Assembly: GCF_040115645.1 (NCBI RefSeq)
Contig: NC_089554.1
Coordinates: 1,302,001 to 1,366,000 of the forward strand
Source of the DNA: Euwallacea fornicatus
Lineage: Eukaryota > Arthropoda > Insecta > Coleoptera > Curculionidae
Direction of reading: 5' to 3'
DNA: 64,000 bases
Part shown: in pieces, positions 12,167 to 25,033 of the stretch
Position numbering within the stretch: the first letter of the stretch is position 1
Layout: each line of letters starts with the position of its first letter
Made by a program: the position numbers and the translations under genes
The notes under the pieces: generated by a model
The model's input: only the letters and a program-made list of their open reading frames with translations
The model's database searches: none
What the model was told of the DNA's origin: nothing

Positions 12167-13376
12167 CGAGGATAGTCTCAAAAGTACCCGGTCTGACATA
12201 TAGATGGCGATTATTTTGTTAAAAATATGCCCATATTACAAAGACTTAATCTTGAAAAGCTTATGTCTAAAGTTTGGAGGTGCTACGTTGATTTGGGTTG
12301 GTTTTGGACCAGTTTTTAATCAACGCTTTTAGAGGTTTTGTGAACATGGGAAAAATTGGTCATCGATACATGTTTCAATACTTTCATTTGAATGGTCTTA
12401 ATCCTTCCAACATAAAAGAGGAGTCAGATTCTGTTCGGGAAGAGTCTGATTCATCGTTAACGACGGTAAAATGTTGAATGGCAAAGTTTAAATGCGGTCG
12501 TACCAACTGCTAAGACGAACTCCCCACTGGTCGACCCAATGGCTCTCTAGATCAGACCATTCCAGATATATTTTGATGAAAATCTACAAAACTGTACTGT
12601 AATATAAACATTTCCAAAAATAGCGAACATCGAATTTTGACCGAAGCATTCGGTAAAACAGAGCAGTGCGCAAGGTGGGTGCCGCGATTACTCACAATTG
12701 AACAAAAACAGAGCCGTAAGATCTTCCAAGGGACTGTTGGGCGAAGTTTCGCAGCAATAAAGCCGATTTTTTGCGTCGATTTATAACCGTGGATGAAACA
12801 TGGGCCCATCATTTCATACTTAAGACAAAAGAACAGTCAAAATAATGGATTCAAAGGGGAGAATCAGCTCCAAAGAAGGCGAAAACCATTCCTTGTGCAG
12901 GACAAGTGATGTTTTTTTAGGACGAACTTGGGATAATTTTTATTGGCTATCCCTCTAAAGGAGAAACAATAAACGTTGAATGTTATATAAATTTATTTCA
13001 GCGTTTCAGCGAAGAAATTAAGAAGAACCGACCGTATTTGGAGAAAAAAAATGTCTTGTTTCATCCGTATAACGTGCCAGGCCACACTTCCATCTGCGCA
13101 TGACTAAAAATCAACCAACTTGGTTTTGAACTTCTTTCTCACCCATCCTGTTGGCCAGATCGTTTATTTCCAAACTTGAAAAAATGGCTCGGTGGATGAA
13201 GAAGTTGATACCTATTTTGCAGCATTCGAAATTTCTTACTATGAACAGAGTGTAGAAGTCATAGAACATCAATGGCAAAAGTGAATCAATTTCAAATGAG
13301 ACATGTCGAGAAATAATGCACAATTTTCCTTTTTTTTCTTTAAGTGCTAGGTCAGATATTTTTGCGATTATCCTCG
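12167..13376 (+). mobile_element. Mariner element, irritans-like, copy A
   Basis: 1210-bp element with terminal inverted repeats: the left end reads CGAGGATAGTCTCAAAAGTA and the right end is a diverged inverse ending GATTATCCTCG. It is flanked by TA (12165-12166 and 13377-13378), the mariner target duplication. It encodes a broken transposase. A second member of the same family lies at 44401-46229. The length is just under the 1.3 kb typical of mariner. Confidence 0.9.
12346..13327 (+). pseudogene. Mariner transposase pseudogene, irritans-like, copy A
   Basis: Starts MGKIGHRYMF and continues through the helix-turn-helix region (AKFKCGRTN). Then come the recognisable catalytic blocks: TVDETWAHH (first Asp), KKAKTIPCAGQVM, KGETINVE and VLFHPYNVPGHTS, where the usual QDNAPAHTS Asp has become Tyr. 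The third block is FPNLKKWLGG, before which the SPD motif is degraded. Reading requires several frame changes and stops, so it is inactive. Pairing and cutting of the TIRs at TA sites is the ancestral function of the family. Confidence 0.88.
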
Positions 13377-15719
13377 TATTTTCTTCAGTTTAATATTAAG
13401 TTAGCTCAATTCATTATTGAATGGCGGCTTCCTGTCAAGACACCGTATTCAGCGTAACTTCAGCTGTAGCCGACAGCCGTAGCTTCAAAATAGTTTAACA
13501 ATGGTTCAGATTAATGAAAAGCGTAAAAAGGCCGTCGATATGAAGTTACGCGACCTTTGTTTAGGCGTAATCAAGTATTGATCGAAGTCTTAATTGGAAC
13601 TAATCCAAGTTATAAGTCGTACAAACTTAAATTGGGTCTCAACATGTCAAACACATTAAGAGCCAAAAACGCAAATTTTAGGAAATCACGGAAAATATTA
13701 CTTGTTACTCCTTTGTTCTTTGAACGTAAGGTTTTGAAGATCGATCATTTTCCAGGTCTACATTAATGTCAGGTAGTTCAATAAAATAAGGCAATGAAAG
13801 GTTCAAAAATATTTTGCAAAATTTTGGAAATAAAATCCGTTTTGATTCGGAAAAGATATAACACATGTTTGGATCTGGTCGTCCCTGTAAATAATGCATT
13901 TTGAAGCATCATAAAATTAAAACCATAAGTGACCACTACACATTTTATTAAGAAGTTAATTAATTAATTAAAATTAACAGTTTAAATATGTTTTATCTCA
14001 TCTTCTTCCTCCAGGCTTCCGCAATTTTCAATGTTTTCATTTACTTCACTATTTGAAGCATTTGAAATGATTACCAATTCAGTCGGATTAGGAAGAGAAA
14101 ACAAAGCTTCATACAAAGGCCAATTTGTTAAAGGAATGTTATCCTTCCAATGAGAACCAAATCTACTTATTAATTACTTTTTCACATCTGCAATCTTCTC
14201 TTCATTAATCGCATTACTCGTAGAAATATCACGGAGAATAAGTAAATCACATAATATCCTTCCGCGTTTTGTCATAGAAGTGAATTGCTTAGTTATGTAT
14301 GTCATCGTACCTATATGTGAGTTCCATTTTAATTTAAACAGCCGATTAATTTTCCTTTTGGAATTCCCTGAAAAAACTTCTTTTGGCTTCACTTATCACA
14401 TCTGTCTTTCTGAATACAGTCGTTAGGTTCTTATAATCCTTTAGAAACCATTCCTTTCCTAACGTTCTGACATCTCCAACTTCTCAATTAATATTGCGAT
14501 AATTAGTCCGATCAAAAATTTCCTCAATTTTTTTAGGTTTTTTTTTTCACCTTTCCAAATCCTCGATTTGCCGGTAAATATGAGTGGCCTTAAACTAGGA
14601 AAACCAAAATAATTTTTTTTAATTGGCTCGGGGGCTTATCTTTGGTACCAATAGGCTATAGAATAAATAATATGTTGGTTCTGAACCATCCGTAAACGTT
14701 TGAATTGTAGTTATGTCATCTAAGTTGCAACTAATCTGTACTCTGGAAAAACTGTTGCACCTCTCCAGGACATTGATGTAACTTAGTGGTATCTGTTTCC
14801 GCAGCTGGTTCTGTTTTAGCTTATACCAAAGAACCACTCTTGTTTTTTCCAAACAGAGAGAAACTGGATTTGTGCACTCTTGTTTGATTATTTAATTCTT
14901 TATTTCGTAAACAATATAACTAGTAGTTCTACGCAAAATAGGTTGTAAAAGACTATACTTAGTTCATGTTTTAATAATAACCAGTCACTGGTGTTTCCAA
15001 GAACAACTAGTTTGAAAGGGTTGCAAGAGTTGGTAATTGAGTCCCTTGAGTGATGAACCAACACCCTGCTTGTATATGCACTGTTAGTGATACCGGTACA
15101 TTTTATATGTCCTTAGCGATGCGAGAGTTGATTGAAGATGATTCTTCTGAGAAAATCCAGACGGAACTGACTTGACTTCGTTTCTTCTTCCCCTCCGTCC
15201 CCAGATCTCGGTCGCCACCACAGGAGAGGGTTGAACCGTTAGTCCAACAAGACCGTTGGAAATTCTCATCATCGATCAGTCTCATTTCTGTCCTTCAATT
15301 TATTTTAGTGACTATAAAATTGGGTTCCATGGGAACCGGGAACCAGCCCTTTGTTGGTCTCTGATTTTACGGTTACCGTATGTACTTCTTGCGACCGCAG
15401 ATTGGGATCTTGGACAATGGCCTAAGTGCGACCGATATTGTATGGTTCTAAGACTTCTCGGAAAATTCCAGATACTTTTATTAGCTAGCAGTAAACTGTA
15501 CTGCCGCTACCCTTTGAATTTCAGGCCTCGATAATATCGCGGGTTTATTGGTTCCCCGGGTCTATTAGCCTTTAGAATACTTTATTGCAGAAATCCGGAA
15601 TTCACAGAAAAGTTTGAACTGTTTTCAGACATAACCGATCAGAGCTGAAGTAATTTCCTGAGCCCCAGGGCTTCCTTCATTCTCAGTTCACACATAAACT
15701 TTTAGAAGTAACGCTTATA
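13377..15719. other. Intergenic stretch with faint coding-like relics
   Basis: Two patches look faintly like decayed protein genes but are not identified. About 13500-13770 (+) reads EKRKKAVDMKLRD-like sequence after an ATG at 13501. About 14160-14850 (-), read through frameshifts, gives WFLKDYKNLTTVFRKTD-like text. The tract 15090-15700 is more GC-rich than its flanks, without an open gene. They may be old transposon debris. Confidence 0.3.
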
Positions 15720-18014
15720 CAGGATGTCCTACTAAGATGTTTGGGGAGGATAACTCCATAACTACTAGTCTTAGAGAAAAAGTGTTGAGATAAAATTGTC
15801 TTTCTTTTTCCAACACTATAAACTAAAAAAAAAATTGTTTATACGGGGTCTATCATAAAGTTTATACAATGTGAAACTTCGTTATTTTAAATAGAACCCC
15901 TAATTTTTTTTCCTATTTTCGAATTGCTCTTTAAATTTTAAGGCCAGTTTATGTTAGGTGTCTAATGTTAAGAATATACAATTTTCGAATTATTATGGAA
16001 AATTTTTACAGATGCATGAATCTCATGAAAATCGAGATTGTATTGCTGCAAATTTCGAGAATTAAATTTCTGAGGTTTCAAGAGGACCTAACAAGCTATG
16101 TTTTAGCGTATTTGAATTTTTAGACAAACTCTTTCACAATTCCCGAAATATGTCTTTGAAATTGCATGACTTCCATCGCTCATAACTTTCTTACTTCAAA
16201 TGACCCCACCCCCCCTGCCCAATATTTTATTACTCAATGTGTTTGTTTTAATGATAATGCCTAAAATTTTATCAATCATGTTTTAGATGTATCCCTAATA
16301 GTTTTTGACATTTTTTGGCTTTATTGATATTGTGTATAATTTCAATTTACCCATGAATGGCAACTTAGGTTAGCTAAGAAATAAATTACATTTTTTATTA
16401 ATTACAAAGAACTATCTCATTTTACCCAAAAAAAGAGTGAGTTGTCATTTTTTTGGTTTTCGGTAAATTAGTTGACGTTTTGGCTTAATAAATCGATTAG
16501 AGATTATTTTTGATTAAAAAAAAATTCAAAAACTTTATTAATTGAACTGGTCTATGCGGTTATAGTTCATGACGGAAATTGCCTATTGATAATTAGGATA
16601 TACCAGCAAAATTTTCCCAATATAGGACGGCCCCTACTTCATGTTTCAACTTTTAAGATACTCAAAGAACGATTTAAGAGAATCGGAAATCTGGATTCCA
16701 CGAAGCAAAACCAGAGAATGAAAGAGGCTTCAAAGGAAGAGAATGAACTTTTAGTTCTTTAAAGTTTAATTGAAAACCCTTATAATTTATGTTGAGGCCT
16801 AGATTTAGAAACTGGTATTTCTAAGGCTACCATAGAGGGAGTAACAAAAAAATTTAACTTTCATCCATCAGTTATTTGAATAATTGAATAATAGTTATTT
16901 TATTAGTCGATAAATTTTTTGTAATTGGGCCATAAAAGTGAATCAGTGCAATCCGAACTTTTTTAAAACAGTTTTTTTACCAACGAAGCAACTTTTCACA
17001 ACAACGGATTTGTAAATAAGCATAATTTGGAATAAATTGGCAGTCTAGATCGTCCGATGTAACCAAATTAACTTTATTTTTATGGGGATATCTAAAAGAA
17101 GAAATATGTAAAACTGTTTCTACAACAAAAGAAGACTTGAAAAGTAAAATTAGAAATATAATTCATACGATTAATGAGGAAACCTAAAGAAGGGTACATG
17201 TATAATTTTTAAAAAGAATCCGTATTTGCCAACAATAAAATGGTGGACACATAGAATGCACGCTCAAATATACTTAATTTATTATTATTTTTTTTAATTT
17301 TGTTAGCACGGAAAACGAGAAATTATTCATTTCAATATTCATTTCTCGTCTAGTTATTGAGCAACCCATTAAATTTTTATGTATGGGTAAATTGACATTA
17401 TCCACAATATTAATAAAGCCAAAAAATTTCGTAAACTGTTAACGATACATCGAACACATGTTTAATCAAATGTATGTGCTATCATTAAAGGAAGCATATT
17501 GAGTAATAAAATGAAGTGGGTTCCATTTGAACTTAGAAAGTTATGAGGGTTTGAAATTTTACAATTTTGGGTGCATATTTCGATGGTCCTGGAAGAGCTT
17601 TCTTTTAATTTAAGTAGGCCAAAAAGGTACCTGGTTATGTCCTCTTGAAGCGCCAATAGATCATTTCTTAAAAATTCGAAGGAGTTAGGGCACAGCACCG
17701 GTTTCCATGGAACTATGAACTGTCAAAATTTTCAAATTTTCTGATATAACTTGAAAGTAGTAAATTTTAAACATAAATTCTTACATTAACGAACTTTAAA
17801 ATTTAACGAGCAATTCGAAAATGGTAAAAAATTTGGCGATTCCAGTTAAAATAATAAAGTTTCACATTGTACAAACTTTATGAAGACCCTGTATAAACGA
17901 TTTTTTTTTAATTTATAGTGTTGGAAAAAGAAAGTGAATTTTATTTTTACACTTTTTCTCTAAGACTAGTAATTATGGAGTTATCCTCCGTGAACATCTT
18001 AGTGAGACATTCTG
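15720..18014. mobile_element. Hairpin DNA transposon 4, about 680-bp inverted arms, TA target site
   Basis: The left arm about 15720-16400 and the right arm about 17340-18014 match in inverted orientation over their whole length, for example GAGGATAACTCCATAA, TAGTCTTAGAGAAAAAGTGT and TTCTTTTTCCAACACTATAA. The left end CAGGATGTC(C)TACTAAGATG is flanked by TA at 15718-15719, and the right end by TA at 18015-18016. The 940-bp centre holds a decayed, internally deleted transposase. Of the elements here it shows best how long TIRs and a DUF4817-type transposase belong together. Confidence 0.9.
16640..17200 (+). pseudogene. Internally deleted DUF4817-type transposase in hairpin transposon 4
   Basis: The + strand reads a helix-turn-helix portion (ILKERFKRIGNL, later LETGISKATIEG and KKFNFHPS), as in insect IS630/Tc1-mariner-class transposases with a DUF4817 N-terminus. 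A piece around the first catalytic region follows (NPNFFKT, normally followed by the F-D-E block). Then the frame jumps to the C-terminal GYLKEE-like segment (WGYLKEEICKTVS). The catalytic core between the first Asp and the SPDLTPLDFFLWG region is deleted, and several stops are present. It cannot be active. Confidence 0.65.
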
Positions 18015-20044
18015 TATATCGGTGAAACAGAAACAATAAAATTCAACTTACCACAAATAAAATGCTTCACCTAGGGCCAAATTTTGCAAAAGCTGAATAT
18101 GTTGAAGAATAAACGCAAAAGTAAGACTGTAATCTATATTAGTTCTTATGAATGAATGAAGGGCCTTGGCTCTCATTTTGTGAATTGCTAGTTCTGTTAT
18201 TATTGTTTGTTTGCTTGCAACGTCATCACAAATTTTTATTTCAATTCTAGAACGAGAACAAAACTGTAGGTATCCGAAGCAGGTGATCCAAATTCTAAAT
18301 TAAATTTTGTCTTAAAAAATTTAATAAAAAAGTTTTCTTTACTTTTAAATCCTGATTGGCCTCATTATTGTAAAGGAGTCGTAATTTAGTACGTTTAGCG
18401 AAAAAGGAAGATAAATAATTTTACTTTTATTTCCACTATAATGACTTTCACTTGCCTTTAAATTAGTTAAAAATTCATAGACTTCTCTTATTTTATTTTT
18501 AATATTTTTCGACTTTTAGCTGTACATCCGTTGTTACAGTGAGGAACGAAAGTTACATAATAGAAATGGAGTTATCAGGAATCCGTTAAAATAAAGATGT
18601 TTTTTAAAAATCCGAAGCATACATGTAAAATCTATCGATTTGTACTTTTGATCAATGACCATTGACGAAACTAATACAGAAATTTTGCTTCTCTACTTGG
18701 AGTGGTGTAACAGTGATGGTAGGAAATATCAAGTGATGTTAGTTTTTGTCGATTTTGAAAAAAGTGTAAATATCTCGAAATCCATGATGACATGACACTA
18801 AGGCTATTTTTTTCATTTTCTGACTTCCAAAAGATGGGCCTTCCAGCAGGCGAAATATTGTCGAAGGTTTACGGGACACCCTGTATAAACTTAGAAAATG
18901 TATTTAACTGTTCACGGTTTATTTTAGGTTAGATCGAAATATGGGAATGTCCTATTAATCCTCGGGGAATTCTCATGTCAACGTTCATCATACCGCGACC
19001 GCTATACAGAAATTTACAAAATAATGCTTTTTGATGTGGACACATCATAACACATTATTCGGTTTGATGTAAATGCAAATTTTTTCAATATAATTTAAGT
19101 AGGTTAAAATGTATTTTGATACGAAATCGAATGCTGAGTACGTAAATATAGTTATGAAGTTATAAAATCCGCATCAAACTCAATTTCGCCTCGGGTGGCG
19201 CAAATGGGTTTTGATAAGTTGCTCCTCAATTGACCCAATCGTTATCCGAAATAGAGCCATTTCCTCCTCTTTCAAATATACTTGAGAAACTTGGCACTGA
19301 TTCCGGTCATTATTCGTGCTAAATAATTCATTTAGGCTCTTCATACACTTACTCCAAAACCGAACAGCGTGTGGCGAAGCATCGCTTAACACATTTCTTA
19401 GTGCGGAACCCATCATAACTCTATAAAACAATGCAATATCTTCTATAATTCTACTTTTAATCGAATCTTGATTAATACTTCCCCGCCCCGAAACGATAAA
19501 TTTAAGATTTCAAGCTCCTTATAGACTTTATGAAGAAACCATAATGAAACCCTGATATCTCAGTGTTAATTATCCGCGACGCCCCAAATTCCATCTAATT
19601 TGGCTAAAAAACGAAACTTTTCTCTTAAAGCCATTAGACGAGGATTTTCTTGCTAGACTTTTTGGTAATCTGTCCATCAAGTGCAATCAACTAAGAATTA
19701 GGGAGAGGTTGCCATGTATTCTTACCAATAAAGTGGTCAAACACGTGTGACTGGGCAAAAATACTTTTAGGAGTTTTTACAACTTAGCTTGTACGAAGTA
19801 CGAATTTAGAGTGAAAACTGAAAAATATTATTAATTAAGTAGACATTTAGGTAATCGACTCTTTACACGATCCGTTTCGTGCCATTAGTGCAACGGCAGT
19901 CGCGTGCGGAGAGTATTACTTGCCACACTTGTGAAAATTACCACTTTTTTATATTCGAATAATTCCAAAAAAGAAGTCTCCTGGTTCTTTAGAAATAGGA
20001 AAAAAGTTTATTTTTCATAATTAATACGTAATTTTACAACTTTA
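18015..20044. other. Intergenic stretch
   Basis: No gene recognised. At 18871-18883 the sequence ACGGGACACCCTG followed by TA looks like a right-hand end of the CAGGGTG-type elements, but its left end was not found, so it is a probable truncated element. An 83-codon open frame at 19180-19431 (-) matches nothing I know. Confidence 0.4.
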
Positions 20045-20447
20045 GCATTTTCTTATTTTTTCACATAATCGCCGTTCCAGTCAGTGTATTTTTGTTGGCG
20101 GTGTGACAGTTTTTGTATAGTCATGTCATATTTTTTCGACTCCTAGCTGTTAAGGGAGCTTCCGATAGCTTCTTTCACTTCTTCATCAGTGCTAAAGCGC
20201 GTTACGCCCAAAAGTTTATTCAATTTAGAAAACGAGTGGTAGTCACTCTGTGCCAAGTCTGGACTGTAGGGTGGATGGGTGATGATTTCCCATCCAAACT
20301 CTTGCAGAAGAGGAGCGATTGACCGGGGATTGATGTGGGGACGAGCGTTGTCATGGAGAAGTCATACAGACATACTCCTTTGTTCAATAATGTTTCTCTG
20401 GTCTGAATAGCCTTCTTAACGACATTTTTGACATTCACTTTTGTCAA
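20045..20447 (-). pseudogene. Mariner transposase C-terminal relic
   Basis: Read on the - strand with one frameshift: HDNARPHINPRS (second catalytic Asp), LLQEFGWEI, HPPYSPDLAQSDYHSF (third catalytic block), then TDEEVKEAIGS, and an end near GDYVKK and a stop. This is the last third of a mariner-family transposase of a different subfamily from the other copies here. The N-terminal half and the terminal repeats are not visible, so it is a fragment. Confidence 0.8.
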
Positions 20448-20699
20448 TTGGTGATGAATTTTGATTGGTTTTATGTCTTTTGCGTTTAACTCTTTACTGT
20501 ACGGGATTTTGCTAATTTCCTAGGCTGCAGCCGCACCAAAAATTAAATTTAAAAACAATTTTAGTTTAAAGTTTACTTATGATTATAAAAATTCAATAAA
20601 CTGTCCAGACAGTAAAGAAATTAAATTAAACAAAAAAGTCCTTAACGTTGTGATTCACATTTGTAGCGTCATGTCACTACCATCAGTACCTACTGGCTT

Positions 20700-22414
20700 T
20701 CGTTTCAGCTATTACCGCTGTGAAATTTTTGGAAATAGTGTTCGGTTCAAACAGTTAGGCCTCGTTGGATTAGCCTTGGTGCTGCAAGGGGCACATCTTC
20801 TGCGACTTGTTCGAATAGATTGATAAGAAAGAAGGGGTTTTACTTCTGAAAGCACTTTACAACTTTTCTTCTGACTTTACTTCCCATAATTTTCTCGTTC
20901 TGATTTCAATTCTACTAGTTTCCCACCAATTAATCCATCTACAACTTTTCATCTAAATTCTTCAGAGTTATAAGTGGCAGTTTCTTTTACTTATTACTAT
21001 TTACAACGGTGCAGTCCAGAAAATACCAAAAAATTCGCATCCACCATTTTCTGCTTTTCTTGTCGACTTTGGTAAATACTTTTAAGTCGATCTAATCTAT
21101 CTACGCAATTCATATTTTTCTTATACTTACTTTGTCAGAGTATTTGGATACTGAATATCTTTAGACTATGCGCCTTTCTGACGTCTTTTCACTATGTTTC
21201 TAGATTGTGGAAATTTGAAAGTCGATGCACTGTTCGTTTTTCTTTTCCATTTTACTATACTTATCCCGCCATTGGTGGTGTTATAATCATATTTCACTTA
21301 TTTTATACAACCACCATATTTCAATTTTGGCAAGTTTCTTCGATTGGCCGTTGCGGTACCGCAAATATTTACACCTTTTCCTTCAATTTTTTTAGTAAAT
21401 TGTAACTAGTAAACTAGTTATCAACAAACAAGAAATGTAGTTTATATTCCAACCCTTTCATCAAACACAAAACTACCTTTTCACCAAAACCGTGTTCTAC
21501 GAAAACTTTTTTGTCACCTGTATAAAGATCACAATTAAAGAGATAGATTTCATTATCCTCTAGAATCCAAATTTTATAGCTTTGCTTGATGCGTCCTTTT
21601 GGGCATATAGTGTTTTAGTGAACTACGTGATTTAAACTTTATCATCGATTCATCTATGGAATTACAGCAATGAGGATTATAGTATTCTTGAAAATGTTTC
21701 TTTAGTTCAGATATAAATGGCAGTCACTTATACAAATTGTCGTAATTAGGATAGTTGCTATTGGGCATCAATGAATTTTCGACCAAGTGTATGTGACTGA
21801 GCAACCAACTAAACCGATTGATTAGTATAAGCTTCGAAATTTAAGGATCATTAAAATTTTCATTTGCACACCAATAGTTACGGTGATTTAAAAACCACTT
21901 GAAGCCCACAAGCAAGTTTAGTCTAATGATAGTTTTCTACTCAACAAGGTTGGTTCGGCTGTATCGTTTCTTATTCAACTGATAAGGTTACTTAGCATAA
22001 AGATTAGTTTGGAACGAAATGTTCATCAAAATATTGTCAATGATTAGACAGATAAATATCTCATACTGCATACAACCATCATTATTGGAGTTCTATTAAA
22101 TCCTATGGCGAATGGAATTCAGTCGGCGGTTTTATCAGGTTAATATTGTTTATTGTCCAAGTTAATATACTACCTGGCATTTGATTGTCATGAACAAAAG
22201 TCAATAATGGCAAATCATGCTCGAAATATTCCAAATTAAAGCCAACATCGTCCTTAGTGTTCTCTTGAACACCATCATTCTTTTCGTTCTCTACGTCGTC
22301 AAGTTCCTATACTAAACTGCTGGAAATATAGTCCAAGTTATCGATATCTTCTATCCAATAATATGCATCATCTGAAGTCAAACTAGCCAAATTACGAATC
22401 CTTTCGGAACTCAT
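20700..22414 (-). pseudogene. piggyBac-like transposase pseudogene
   Basis: Starts at the ATG at 22412-22414 (MSSERIRNL) with an acidic N-terminal region. Through many frameshifts and stops it then shows piggyBac hallmarks in order: HFVPN, KWFLNHRNYW, IDESMIKFKSRSSLKHYMPK (first catalytic Asp block, about 21590-21680), LFVDN-like block with FTS, GKGVNICGTATANRR, CVDRLDRLKSIYQS (third Asp block), and a C-terminal cysteine-rich tail (RRRCAPCSTK). The family cuts and pastes at TTAA. The order and near-full length show a complete ancestral gene. TIRs and TTAA sites were not identified. It is inactive and old. Confidence 0.82.
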
Positions 22415-23350
22415 TTATGCATGGCTGCAAAGCAGAACAAAATTTTTACTAATGAAAAATGGGTAGTTGTATTAGATTTTTTTATCATATTTGATTCAAT
22501 ACATATCAAGCATTAAAATGAAAATGGAAATAATCAGTTTTATTTAAATAACCAACTTACCATGGAATTTGCTAAAATTTTAAAATATTAAAAAAAATTA
22601 CAATTCATTCATTCAAGTGTCATTTAAGTAGATTTCCTTAATTCACTTTCGTCGTGAATTACACTGGTGATTTAAACATTTCCAATGCTACATGCATTGA
22701 AGGTCTGTAAAGGTCCAGAAACCAGAAAATTATTTCGTAATTTGCATTATATAACCCGTAGCTAACAAGCGGTTAAGCCGATTTTACCCCTTTCATCCCC
22801 ATCAGGCTCGATTTGAATAAGGTTAGAGCATTTATCTTGTTTAAGAGAGGTTATTCCAATGTTTTTGTTGTCCTGAGGCGCCATTTAATAGCATTTAATA
22901 AGTGGGCCTCTGTAATAGTGGGTTTTCATGTTAATTGGGACAAGATTATTCCTCGCGTCGTGACTTGAAAGTGATGCATGCAGGTGAAGAAAATTTCCAT
23001 AAAAAATTGTATTATAAAAATGTGAATGGTAACCATGTGTTACACATCTTTCTCTTCAAATTTGTAAGAAACTGCGCACAAAACCAACCATAATAGCTAT
23101 GTACCTAACGTGCGGTAATTTATTGCCCCCTGATTGCAGTTAACAGAAAGACGTGAAGCGCACTTACGTCTTGAGGAAGTTTTGCATTTTACTTTTTATT
23201 GGAGTTTTGTTTATGTTTTGGACCTATTTAGTGAGAGATTCAGTAACGCAGAAACTCTACTTTGGTACTTACAATTTTTTAACATTTTCCATATTAGTTG
23301 CATTGTTCAACCAAAATATGTAATTCGTAAAGCCCTCACGTGAGATTTTA
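22415..23350. other. Intergenic stretch, no gene seen
   Basis: Nothing recognised between the piggyBac relic and hairpin transposon 5. Confidence 0.5.
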
Positions 23351-25033
23351 CAGGGTGTTCAAATAAAAGAGGAAGACGGTTTTATCTGGGAAGCTACTTA
23401 TTGTGGAATCTTGAGAAAAAAATATTATGACTAAATAGAGCATTAGAAATTGTTGGGAAATATTTACAAGTTCGTAATTATGTCGCTAGTTAGCGTCTTT
23501 ATATAACTAATCACTAAAATGCGATTTTTAATCAGATTTATCCCCAAAAGGTACATTTTAAATATAAAATAGTAATTTTTGAGGCCATTAGTCACAACTT
23601 TTGTAGGAAGAGTTTTTATAAATTTTTGAAACCAAAGGGTGGAGGGCGTTTTTAGTGTCGGCTTAAAAATTGCAATTTTTCCGACATCAACTCAACACAA
23701 AACTATACTGTAATACCTCGTTAGAATGGTTTTTTGTATGCTGTGACGTGGGAATTATGTCATTTTAAACTAGTCCGACACAAAAACCACTTGGTGGCAC
23801 TATTTGGTATCTATGAAAAATTTTCGAGTTATTTGAAAGAACTTTAATGGAAAGTTATTATGTTTGTTGCACCATTCGAAAGAACGTCAAATAATGCTTA
23901 CTATAGTCAAAACCCAGTGCAAACAACTTTACGTAGTAGTAAATTATAGCAATTTGAAAATAGAACTTAACGATTTAAAGAAGAACATTAAAGGAAAAAA
24001 ACTATGAATTATTTTTAAGATTCTCAAATTGTTTCCCATCATTTCGGAACACAACCGAAGTCGTTCCAGTGTAGGAAAAACTGAAGTTTGTATTTTTCCT
24101 AATGTGATAGATGTTACAGCAATCGGGATCCTACTTGTCATGTCTTCTTTTGTAGTCAGTCTACTTTGAAGAACTAAATCTTTTAATTTACCCCATAAAT
24201 AAAAATCCAAATACGTTAGATCCACCGACCACGGAAATGAACATAATAAATAAACATAAACATCAATAAAATAATTCCATCGATAAAAATGACGTTAATT
24301 GAAATGCCTATTCATTTGTTTCAAATTTGTGACGTAGACGTGCGTAGATACGCTCACAGCCAGCTGGAATCACAAACGAAGCTGGTTTATTTCAAGCATA
24401 AATCCTTTTTTTCAAATTGCGATAATTTACTGCTAAGTAAAGATATTTGCACCGAGTTTTGACTGTATTAACCAGAATTTGACGCTTTTTCAAATATTGG
24501 AACAAAAATTGTACCTTTTCATAAGTTTTCCGAAATAACTTGAAAAATTGTCATGGTTTTTAAACAGCGCCATCCAGCGCTTTTCGTGTCGAACCAACAC
24601 AAAATGATTATTGGCCTAACATAGCACAATCCCTACGTTATAGTCTGCAAAAAGGCGTTTATAACAAGGTATTACAGTATAGTTTTGTGCTTAGTTAATG
24701 TGGAGAAAACTGAATGTTTTGAACTGGCATCAAAAGCCTTCCTCACCCTTTAGTTTTAAAAATTCAAAAAAATATGCCTCTAAGAGTTATGGCAAATTGT
24801 GTCAAAAACTTATATTTTATATTTAAAGTTTACGTTTTCCTAAAAATTTTTACTAAAAATCGCATTTTATTTGTTGGTCGTGTAAAAGTGCCCCCTAGCG
24901 GTATAGTCAGGAATTTGAAAATATTTTACGACGATTTTTCATGATGGATTTAGTTATAATATTATTTTCTCAAGACTCCACAATAAGTAGTTTCCCAGAT
25001 ATAGCCAAGGCCCTCCCTTGTTTGAACACCCTA
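23351..25033. mobile_element. Hairpin DNA transposon 5, about 600-bp inverted arms, TA target site
   Basis: The left end CAGGGTGTTCAAA and the reverse complement of the right end TAGGGTGTTCAAA match. Both abut TA (23349-23350 and 25034-25035). The arms run about 23351-23961 and 24413-25033 and include AAACTATACTGTAATACC and GCAGTAAATTAT-type blocks in inverted copies. The about 450-bp centre keeps a transposase fragment on the - strand. Confidence 0.9.
24080..24225 (-). pseudogene. DUF4817-type transposase fragment in hairpin transposon 5
   Basis: The - strand reads VDLTYLDFYLWGKLKDLV, then TTKEDMTSRI. This matches the conserved third catalytic region of IS630/Tc1-mariner-class insect transposases (SPDLTPLDFFLWGYLK, then TTxEDMxxRI). 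The Asp of VDLT would be the third acidic residue. The rest of the gene is missing. Confidence 0.7.

Noticed and set aside
14160..14852. Decayed gene on the - strand
   Set aside because: Protein-like text appears only when frameshifts are chosen freely; no conserved family motif supports it.
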